A stretch of 64,000 nucleotides of DNA from Mycteria americana (taxonomy: Eukaryota; Chordata; Aves; Ciconiiformes; Ciconiidae): the NCBI RefSeq assembly GCF_035582795.1, contig NC_134368.1, positions 31,990,501 through 32,054,500 of the forward strand, read 5' to 3'. Both the position numbers and the translations under genes were made by a program. The notes under the pieces were generated by a model that saw nothing but the letters and a program-made list of their open reading frames with translations, ran no database searches and was not told the DNA's origin. Numbering within the stretch: position 1 is the stretch's first letter; each line of letters starts with the position of its first letter. Below are positions 49,601 to 61,600 of the stretch, in pieces.

Positions 49601-52600
49601 AAGAAGTGGGACAGAGTGACACAATGGAACAGCTCCTGCTTTCCTCTTGTGAATTCCTTTAAGCCATCTTTGTGTGTTGACCTTGTTTTTTTCAGATTAT
49701 GGGTGCTTCCAGTAAGGAAGAACATTTATTTATGAATCAAACTCTGCAGGAATCAGACCTTAATAAGGACTTATGGATGTTGCCATGTTATAACGGCATG
49801 CACATGAACCCCTGAAAAGAGGAGGGTAAGTGTTCAGGGCAGAATACAGTTAAACAAACATCCTTCCTAGACTTCTTTGATCATTTTAAATAGTCATACT
49901 ATTTAGAGATCAAAATAATTACTTTATCTGTAACAGGACAAAACACTTCTTGCTGCTGTGTATTTGTTTACATATTATTTTTAGTATGAAAGAAAGAAGA
50001 GGTAAAATAAAATTATATAAGACACTCACTTTATCTGCTGCTATCTCTGGAAGAGACTCCTCAATACCAAGTTCTCGTCGTCTTTCTGCTCTAACTTCTG
50101 CATAACTAGAACAAACCAAATATAACTACTATATTCTTGGGTGATTTAAAAAACATACCTCAAAAACGAAACTCCCCAGAGGTACCTTGGTTACAGTATC
50201 CCAGGAAGTTTTCCCATGATTCTTTAAACTGCTATGATTTCTCTACCTCGAAAAATACCAGCAATACAGCTCCCATGCCATTAGAATTTATCTAATATAG
50301 ATTTTTAAAAGATAACTTACCTTACAACAGTGTGCGTACAGACAATAAACTCTGGCCTGGAATTCCACTGGTGATACGTGATATAGTAATGTGTTTGCAG
50401 CCAAATCCATTGTTGTCCCTTTGTAAGGAATCTGTAGTAACATGACTTCCCTTTCCCATATTGCATTACTATAAAAGTGAAGAATAAAGTTTACTGTCTT
50501 TCTAGTCTGTAAATATTGCAATTACGTAATAAACATTATTTCCTAGCTTCATATGGCCCAAAACCATGTCCAAGTCCAGTATTATGACAATGACTAAGAG
50601 CAAGTTTAAAACTGTAGCTTTCTTCCAAAAAAATTTACACTGCATTTTTCAGAGAAATGCAGAATTCAAACTTCCATATTTCTGGGGTTTTTTTTACATA
50701 TTGTGAAAAATTTATGTGCAAAAAATTTAAATACAGCTTTATAAAGAAAACCACAGCTAAACAGAAAGCTTATTCTATTATGTGTTTAAACAATTTTTGC
50801 ATTTATTAAACATCACAGAGCCTTTTAAATGCTATTGGAAGAACTGGAGAAGTATTAGTCATAGTGCTGTGCACTCCAATTTACCACAATGAAAACTCTA
50901 AATTATAAGATAAAGTTAAATCTGTTTTGTAGTTCTGTATCAAAAGAAAAAAGATGAAGATCAGCAGTGCAATAATGTCAAATGAATGGGAGTAAAGATA
51001 CTTCACCCAAATATATCACAAAATTCCACTACAACATTTGTACAATCTAACAAACTTTAAACCAACATCTATAAAGCAAATTGGCTCATTGTAGCAACTT
51101 AGTCATACTCACAATGCTCGTGACATTTTGCCAGATTATCTAGATCATCCACATGATAATAATCATAGCCTGATGTTCCCAAAACTTCAAATGGAAGATA
51201 ACCTATTATCGGAGGTGCCCTAATTAATACAAAAATTAATGTCATTTTATTTTCACACAAAAAAGCCAACCAAAAATTATTTCATTATATAACTTTCTTG
51301 TTTACAGTATGTGCTCTGAAAAAATTAAAAATTAAACCCAACACAAGCTATGAGTAGTTAATGCTGATTAGTGAACTGTAAATATTATAGCCACCACTGT
51401 GATTCAGCTACTATTGCTGCTATACATAGAAGGAATTGCACCTGTGATCCAAGAATAGGAACTTCCATTCTAAGCTATGTCTAGATGTGAACTCTTCATT
51501 GGGTTCTTCAACAGTGCACATTTCCTAAAAAGTAAAAAAATAAAAATCTCTCTCAAAACTGCTCTATTCTAATTCATAAGCTCTTTCAAAATTCAGACTT
51601 ACCTAAAGTTAGTAGATAACTCCACAATAAAGTTATTTTTAGACAGCTTCATTGGTTTTACCTGTTTAGATGCATAGTACTGAGGTAGAATCTAATCTCA
51701 GCTGTGCCAGGCTGACACTCATTTGATTTAAATGGAACAACCCCGGCGTGAGTTTAAACTCAAGCTCAGTATCTACCCAGTAGTATAAGCAGAAATCAAT
51801 AGTTCCTGCAGTTATGCTTTTAACTTGTAACAAGCAAAAGAAGAGATGAAACACTCCCACCAGACACTTTGATTACAGTATATGCTTATAATGGGTAAAA
51901 AACAACATTAGCAAGACGGTCACATTATTTTGACTGCAGGAATAGGATTCTTCCATTTAGTGAATACAGAGTACTCTAAATAACTTTGCATTGAGGGCAC
52001 CGACATGTAGTACAAATAACACACTATTCTTATGTTTAGAACTCATGAACAGTAAGAGAATGATTGTATTTCCACTGTTACAACAAAACCTCAAGGTATT
52101 CTGTACATCATTTTAAATGTATTCCGCTCAGACATATGTGCAATCAGTGCAAGTCAGTCAATTTCTATTGTCCCCTTCCAGAGAGGTAAAGATGCTCCAC
52201 CAAATACTGTGCCTCATGCTGAGACAGTAACAGAGCTCAGTACCTCAAGCCAGTCGATTTTTTTGCAAACTCCTCTAGTACTGCCTTACAAGAAGAAAGA
52301 TGGGTGATGGAATACATGCATACATACAAATACACCCCTCAAAGAATTACAATAAAATTAGAGATCAGTAAATCTTTCATTTTTGGACACCTGCATATGT
52401 TCATCACACTTGCAGGAGCTTGCAATGGTATTCCCATTGCCAGGAACACAGTAGAATCTATTGATGATCAGATACCACAAGAGTTTCCTAAAGACTGCAA
52501 TATGGAAGCCGCTGCTGCACTGACATAATATTCATGACAGATGCGGACATATGAGCACACTGCTGCTCTGCAAACATCTATAACTAAAATAGTCCTGTGG

Positions 52601-55600
52601 AAAAATACAGCAGAAGACTAACTGTTGCTCCTACAAAGGGACCACCTTCCTTCTCATTCTTTCAGGTTATAATACAAAGAGTTTAAGTGGCTATTTTGCA
52701 GTTCTTTAAATAGATATTTCTAAGTTTTCTTTCTATGAAAGAAAAAAGTTAACATATCTAGGCAATGTTTTTTCCTCACCTTCATCGGTGTAAAATCTAA
52801 AGACAATGACCAGGAAGTGAGTTATATGATAGAGGTAATGAACAAAATCACTCTGGGCACAAATTTGTGACTATTGGTGTGACTTCCAGTTAGCAAGAGT
52901 TACCTTCCAGTTACCTTCAAAGTTCTAGTTACCTTCAACACTGAAACTACCCCTAAAACCCAAAGCTCATCTACTTTCCTAAGATTACAGCGTTTAATAA
53001 AGCACCACTCATAGCAAAGTAAAAGAAAGGACAGAGCAAGTGTATATCCTTGGGATATACTTTTGATTTGTTGTTTCTTTTAATCTAATTATTTTGGCAC
53101 AAGTCAAAACAAAAGTAAAAGTAACTTAAGTGCAGGCAGTAAAATCACAGTAAAACCACTATTGTTAGAGAGGAGCTAGCAGCAGGTTAGTATCTGATTA
53201 TTCAATGCATTTATATTAATGATTTACAGATATTCCACTGTAAAATACCCCTTTGTAGAAACTATCTTGTTCAACAAAGCATCTTGTTGAAGTTGTCAAC
53301 AAGGCATCTAGAAAAGAAAGGTCTTCCATTTGTAACAAAAAGTATTCTGGTAGAATCCTTCTGGCTGAATTAATCCTGCTTTCTTGATAGGATTCGATCA
53401 TTTACCAGCCAAAATGCAAGACAAATGTTTTAAAGAATGTGTAGAGCCAAATCCCTTCACTAGGGAGCAAAATTTGTGGCACATTTTGTTACAAAAGTGG
53501 TGGGGTCATACACAGAAAATAAAAATGTGAACTTTCAGAGATTATTCTCATGAATACTATGGCTTTCTACAAAAGCACTGTATATTCTTGAGAAACTACA
53601 TTCTAGGTAAAAAACACCCCAGAACTCTATACCATCTGAAATAAAGAGAAAAAGTGGCAGATTAGCAGGCAGGTTCTACCTTAAATAACGTAATCCAGTA
53701 CTAAAATACACATCTCTACTGACTGTGTCACGCATCTGTTAGTAAAGTTACTGTGATGGTAAAGTTCCTGACATAACACTTATTTGCTAGAGTCTAGTCA
53801 ATGCTAGTCTCAATAATAACAGAAGATATTAAAAGAGTATAAACAAGTATTGTCAGATTAAAAGTCTTCACTCTAATGTTAGTCTTCTTCACAAGAATAT
53901 TTCTCAGATGAACAGCACTAGTCAAAACCCTTGAGAGGATCTTAAAACCTCTGTTAACATGAAAGTTTCCTTAGGCACCAGAGGCTCAGAAGTTCAGGTA
54001 AAGAGGAGTGAGAGCTTGGCTGGAGTATAATCTGTAAGGCTTTCGCCCTCAGGAGACTGAGACACCTGAAAGATCATAAATGGATGTTCCTCAACTTCCA
54101 AATGTCCTGTTCCAGAAGTAGGAGACACAGAAGTTTTACTATAGTACATTCTAAACTGTCAGACTTTAAAAGATAAAAATATTTGCAAATACTGCTGGGT
54201 TGGTCTTTTTTCCAGAGGATTTAATGACATTTAACATCTCTATCAACTATAGGCATAACAGGAAGAACATTATTTAGACCCGCATGGGAAGAAAAGTGTC
54301 AGATGAAAGATTTCCACAGCTTCAGGAAAAATAAACAACAAACTCTCTCTGGCATGCAGTCTGGAGAGATCCAATTCCTATTCAGCCTGACAGAAGTGAA
54401 GAAGTTTATATGATTTCTCCACAGGCTCCTTACTACACTTTCAAAGTGCAAAGCATGTAGACCATGTCTTCAGAGGATACCACCACCAATCTTCAGCTTA
54501 AGATACTAGCGCATTCAACTTACATGCGGAATATTTAAATGTTCAGAGTTCTGCATGACAGACAGCAGCTTAACCATATGCCATATACGTTTCATGGCAT
54601 TTCTTTACAATTGAATTGTAAGAACAAATGTTTGCTAGTAGACTATCCTGTACCTTGATTAATATATTTGTAGAAAACATATAATCTGAATCACTATCAC
54701 AGACTATGCTATACTGTAGCCTGAGTATTTATTTTGATTCATTTTGGTGAGTAAAGTCTATAAATTTCACACATATCCAGTTCGAAACTTGTAAAGGTAT
54801 CTTCACTGTGCATTAGCAGTTAAGCAAAACATTCTCTTGAAACAACTCGGTTATTGAATGACAAACAGTACTGAAAGAAGATGAAAGACCTTTATTACCT
54901 CAAACCTGACTCTCAGTTGTTGACAAATAATTCAAGCTTTCATGAAGCCCTAAAAGATTTGCTTCTGTGTCAAACTACAGCAAGATCATCATCAGCAAAA
55001 AATTCACATCTAAGTGTCAACTAAAAATTATTAATTTTTCCAGTGAAAGTGGAATCTCAGTGTTATCTTTCATTGTGGTTAAGTTAAACTTGGTAAATTA
55101 TATTCCTATGGACTTCTAAATTTATTTGTTGTATATTACTATTTTATATGACTATTTAGAAATGGCACTCACCATAGCAACCTCATTTGATACTTTGCAT
55201 AACATTTAACCTATTGGTATGTGAAGTAAGAAACACAGACACTTTTAGTTTCATATAATAAAATGCCTTATTGTTTTCATTAATAGTATTTGAAATGTTT
55301 TGTGCATTCTCTCCGAAGTTTTCCTGTTCAGACTACATTTAAAAATTACATAAAAGTTATTTCATTTGTACATACCTTGATAAATTGAGGTGTAGCTAAT
55401 CTAACTGTGGCTACAAAGCAAACTTTGTCTTCATATGAAGGCCGGTGCGATCGCTGAATAGTTCCTTCAAAACCATTGTGCGCTGAGTTGGGAACTGAGG
55501 GAAGATAGATGAGGTCAACACAGATTACAATATAAGCACGGAGGAAAACAGCAGTAATATCACAAGACAAATGGCCCAATATTTATCTGATGTGGTTTGC

Positions 55601-58600
55601 TTATAACTTAACATGCATTAAGAAAAATGCTACATATAATATATATACATATATGCACAGGAATCGTAGTTGTACAGTAGTAATGGGAACACAACCATCA
55701 GGTAACTTTCTCAAAGAACTAAAATTACAGTTAACATGATATTATCTGTGACAAATCAGTTTTAAGAAACTAATAACAATTCTAATCCTTCTTGGTAACT
55801 GCTAAAAATAACTGGAACACATTGTCTTCAAAAATATCTTTAAAGTTTCTCTTTTGTATCAGCTTTTGCTAACTTTTTCTTTTGAACTCGGAGGTAAGTA
55901 TTTCTTTTCTAGGCTTCCATCACATTCAAACGACGCGAGCTGAAGACAAAACTGAGTTACAAAACAGTCAAAGGCACAACAATTATGGAAAGAATGGAAG
56001 AATCAGGACACTGAGCTGAGAACTAACAAATTCCACTTACTGAATCACAGAGATGGATGGGGGCAAATCATAAGGGGGCAAAGGATGGACTAGACCTCAG
56101 AACAGATTAACCTTATCTTTCATTTCCAGAAGATACAAATTTAGTTTATCTTTACTAAGCTCTAATGATGGTGACTCCAAAATGCTGTCAGGCTCTTCCA
56201 AGCCTAACTGGTTTTAGTTCAACTCTAGATTAGAACTTCCACTAAAGTTTCTTCATGTAATTTAAGCTTACAGCTCCTTTCTCTTTCCATCAGAAAAAAA
56301 CCCAGGTAATTTACTTCCTCTTTATCTTATCTCTTCTCCTTTGTTCTTCACAGTGTATCTTGCCTTGTAAGTTAGATTTGTAAATTTCTGATTGCTTTCA
56401 TTGCTCTACTCCGAACTCTCTCCAACTGCTTTACTTGCTCCCAGCAAACAGTGTCAAAAACTGGATGAGGACATATGGGTGCTAAGTGCAGTAGGATTAT
56501 CTCATGTGGTTTAGACTGTATTTTAGAAAGGCTTTTGCATTTTCACAATTTGGTGATTGGTCATGGTGATTTGGTCATGTTCAGTTTACATTCCACAGTA
56601 ACTCCTTTTTCTAAAGGACTACCATCTAGCTGACTGTAACCTTTTCCCCTGTTCATACAGTTTGTTATTCCTAAATGTAGTAACTTGCATTTGTTCTTAG
56701 TCAATTTGTCTGGGTTTTTTCCCCAAAATAATTTATTTTCTAAATTTGGGGCTGAATTCTTATCTTGTTTTTAGTGTTCTTGCATTATTTCATGACTGCA
56801 AACTACATTCCATTATTTATAACATTAATGAAAATACTGATCAAATCCAGAAGTCCATTAAAACTCCATTTTGATGATGAACACTGGTAACCTTTCTGAC
56901 CAGTTTCTGCAGCTACTCTCCAGCAATTTCAATTAACATGTACTTCCCTTATGTGTTTGTGAGAACAGAATATGATAACTGTCAAAAGCATATTAACAAA
57001 GTCCATAATCTATTTGCCCTTTGTCCTCTTATCCACACAGTGTGTTACTCTTTGGTAGAGAAAACTGAGCTGATTTGATCCTATTTCTACCTGAAAAATC
57101 CACAATGGTTGCTATTAAATTCCGTGCTAGCTTCCTGAAGCTCACATATAGTTTAATTATTCATTCTGGAATATTTCCCAATATTGAATTGCAACCAATA
57201 AGTCTGCAGTTTCCCAACTCCTCCTCTTTCCAAGACTAGCACCATATTTGGCCTTTTCAGGCCTGTTTCTTGTCTTTTGTATAATATTACATACCTGCAT
57301 TTGGCGCTAAAACTCAACCTCTCCCCATTTTGTGAGAAAAATGCTGGTATCACATAAAAAACATAGGTTTATTTACAAGATACTGGTTTTGATAATATTT
57401 TTGGGGGTGATCTCTATGAAGATCTACTACTGACCACACTGCACAATCCATTCGTCTGGCTGACCAAATAAACATGCCTCTCAAGTAAATAGCCAGCACA
57501 GGCTGGCCAAACAGATTAGAGAAGTAGTACAGAGGAATAATATTAGTACATAACTAATAAAAATAACTTCAGTGGAAGGGAGAAGGAACTCAGTGTGGAA
57601 AACTGTACTAGCCCATCCACGCATCTGAGTGGTAACTCCTCTCAGTGAAAGCACAGAATTGAAATGGGGGGGAAACCTACATTTTACTTCCCAGCTCACT
57701 GCATAATGAGAACTGCAGGTACTCGGTACCACTGCTCTTCAAGTTACTTAGTCACCTGCTTAAGCATGGATTATGCTTAACTAAATTCAGGCTCTTTATT
57801 TTGAAGGGTTTGCTTAAATTTCTCTTACATTCTTTTAAAAAATGCTTTACAAGATACTAGTTTTCTTTAATTGAGAGCATTAAACATAATTACTACATTT
57901 TGCATTCAAACACACAGACTTGTAATACCTGATAGGCAGTTTTTCTTCTTTTTCATTAAAACAATATGGAAGCGATACAACTCTGCTTCAAGCTCTTCTT
58001 TTGAAAGACTGGTTTTAGTTCATCATTAAGTTTTGCACAATGGTCCCAAGCCTGTTTAGCTGTGAAGCTGCCTAAGTATTCCACTCTAACATCGCTGAAA
58101 TTACTTACCATTATTCAAACACTTGAAATTTCCTATAAATTTTACATATTCGTATGTAGGTTGCTCTTTCGGATCTATTGTTCCTCGCAGCATATGGCAA
58201 CAGAATTCTAGCTGATTTTTTGCTGAGAAAAGAATAAACAAATTAATAGGCTACATGCTTGATGAAGCACACAGGCAATATGAAATGGAAAGCAGGAATA
58301 ATTAAGCTGCATACTTATTGAGATACTCTAAGTGTTGTGATTACCAATGGCTACAGTCTCTGCTTTTAACCAGTGTGATATTAACTAACGTAAAGAAAAG
58401 GAGAACTCCTTTAGAATTTGTGCATGAAGAGCCTGAATGCTAATGACATAGAAAACCCCTGAAAACTAGAGCTATTTTAAAGAAGCAGCTGCCCTAAACT
58501 TAAGTTTACTAAAGCATGCACTTCCAAAACCCATTAGGCTGCTATGTTTTTATTCTTGCCAACTGCTACAACTGTCTAAACAGAAGCTATATAAACAAGA

Positions 58601-61600
58601 CGAACATTTCTAATACATGGGAAAGTCATAGAGTGAAACGCAATGCAACACTGAAAATTTTACTCTTGCAGGGGGGAAACCCACAAAAAAGTGCTTCTGT
58701 TCTTCAGGGCTCACCCATATGTTTCTGCTTAAATAACATTGGAAGAAAAGAACTGATCACGTGATACAAAGCAGATTATTTTTAACACAACTACTGTACT
58801 GGTTTCGTCTGGGATAGAGTTAATTTTCTTCATAGCAGCTCATATGGTGCCGTGTTTTGGATATGTGACTAAAACAGCATTGATAACACAGAGATGTTTT
58901 AGCTATTGCTGAGCAGTGCCTACACAGTGCAAGGGCCTCTTCTGTTTCTCACGCTGCCCCACCAGCGAGTAGGCTAGGGGTGCACAAGAAGCTGGGAGGG
59001 GACACAGCTGGGACAGTTGACCTAAGGGATATCCCATACCATATGACACTGTGCTCAGCAATAAAAGCTGGGGAAAGAAGGAGGAAGGGGGAGACACTTG
59101 TGCTTATGGCGTTTGTCTTCCCAAGTAACCATTACACATGATGGAACCCTGCTTTCCTGGAGATGGCTGAACACTTGCCTGTCGACAGGAACTAGCAAAT
59201 TAAGTCCTTATTTCGTTTTGCTTGTGCACACAGCTTTTACTTTACCTACTAAACTGTCTTTATCTCAACCCATGAGTTTTCTCACTTTTACCCTTCTGAT
59301 TCTTTCCCCATCCCACTGGGTGGAGTGAGTGAGTGGCTGTGTGGGGCTGAGCTGCCTACCAGGGTTAACCCTCAATAACTACTTACATTTTAAGTATTCT
59401 GGTGTCAATGAATCACTTTCCAGCAGATGAGAAGACAATATTTTATAAATTTCTGAATGTTCCCCCTCTGGGATAAAATTAAATACACTCTGATCCACAA
59501 GATCAGACTGAAAGAAGAAGATTGAATAAGCATTAAACTAATGCAAGATGTACAATGTCACAAAGCCTACTATTTTAATGCAAAACAATTCCACAGTTCA
59601 AAAGAACATTACTGACTCAACAAAGCCACCTGCTGGAATACACATGAATATTTTGCCAGAAAAAAATCTCACTTTGATCTATCTTAATTTTGACACTGCG
59701 AACCATTTAACGAAAAACATCATCAATGCAGCAGATATACTACATGTTAAAGTACAATAGAGCTTGTATTAACCTCCCTGGGATACAACAATTCCAAGTA
59801 AAGAAGCACTTTACTTGTTCTAGGGCACTGTAACCTCTCGGTGGCATCCAATACATTGAAATGATATCTTGGAACAAAAGACAGCCCCTCCCCACATCAT
59901 ATAGGTTATTATGTTGCCAATAATGATATCCAATTGCAATTGATTTTATGAATACATTTTATAATCATTTCTGAAACTATGTACATAAAACTGGGAACAA
60001 TAGAGATGAATGCAATAAAACTGAACAACTGATTATATGCATAAATGCATTTGATTAAGTATTCAGAAAAGAGGGATCACAGAAATGTATGTTTAGAATA
60101 TATAAATCGTACCGAAAAGCAAAGAACAAATGTGCCTCTGAGAACTTGGTGATTTTTTTTTAAAAAAGTAGAATTTTACTTAAAAAAAACCAACAAACTA
60201 TTACCTGTACAATTTTCAAAATTCTCAGCCAGATATAATGCATACCTTAGGGGAATTTGTGTTTTGCAGAATCATTTTTTAAATATGGCACTCCAAGTTT
60301 TACAAAATACTCTTATCACAGTAAGACAACTAGCCTTTAACAGTAACTTGTCCTTCTCTTCTAGAAAAGAACTCACTTTTTCACTCATCAGTTGTTTGCA
60401 TTTTAGAGTACTAATTTGCCTCACTTCAGAATAACATTATTTAAAGGTAACTTTAAAAACTAGTATGTTAAATTTACCAGTGAGCAATGCCACCAAGATT
60501 AAAGATGAGTGAATGTGGTAAAACCCAAAGTATATACCTAGCTTAAAAAGCAGAACCAGCAGCAATGTATTTCTTATAAGAGTTCTTTGGCAAGAAAGGA
60601 GTAAAAAAGTAGTTTAAAAAAATTCCAAGGATATAGCTCTTTAGCAATACTCTTCTGACTCGTGTAGAGGCTGTGAAAGGTGTGAACTCTGAAGGGTCTC
60701 CTGCAGTCAACTGTGTTATTTCAATTATGTTGAAGAGAAATTGATGCTAGCCTGGCACTTCATAATCCTGCCTAACAGAGTGCTGACTGCATTCTGTATT
60801 TCCAAAGGAAATGTTTAATATAAGAGACAGACCAATAGGAAGGAGTTGTGCTGAAGAAAAAGCAAAAGCATTAGAAAGAAGCATTCATCTGTTCTATAAT
60901 GCCAAAAAGGCTAACAATTAATTAGCACTCATAGCAGAACACCATCCATAGACAAACTGATATGTTACTGAAAGCAATTTGTACTTACTGGCAAATGTTC
61001 AAGTAAGGGCGTTATACTTTCAGACACATATATTATATTTCCATCTGTCATAATTGCTAAAAAAAAACCATCAAGAGCCTGAAATTAAACATAATGGGCA
61101 GTTAAATAAAAAGAAACAGAGCGTATTAAAAATGTTAAGTTATATTCAACATGGAAAATAATTTAGACCAATTTTAGTTTAGTTTATTATAGAAATGAGA
61201 ATGGCTTTCACTACTAAAACTTCTTAGTCTTGATTTTACACTACGAGCATTACAATTCCCATACTGTTCTGTTCTTAAATAATCTGTTGTTTCAGAAGGA
61301 AGTCCATATACAGCTAGCTACTGTTTCCCCCATCTCTCACTCTGCCTGCCTGTTATTTTTAATTCCATCATCATTTTAAACATCAGAAAACTCAGAAAAA
61401 TGAGGTAGAGACAAAAGTAAGAAGAGGTGGAAAAACTAAGGGAAGAACAAGTAAAAGAGGTTGGTGAAATAAATGAATTTTGGTATTTAAAATCTCAATA
61501 TTCCCCATCTCAATAAAAGAAACTTGTAGCAAGATTTTATTGAGACTTGAAAACTGTGAGATACAGTTCTGACTGCTTTACCTTCTACTTAACTCAAACT

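Noticed and set aside
49372-49725. 117-residue minus-strand frame in a CLOCK intron
   Set aside because: CLOCK exons on both sides join in frame without it; no homology recognised.
1047-58763. Scattered CACGTG E-boxes (for example near 1047, 4247, 7331, 38469, 58758)
   Set aside because: Few, not clustered at promoters and consistent with chance; no autoregulatory claim is supported.
58903-59328. Short open frames within the solo LTR
   Set aside because: They lie in LTR sequence, which does not encode protein; no retroviral gene is present.
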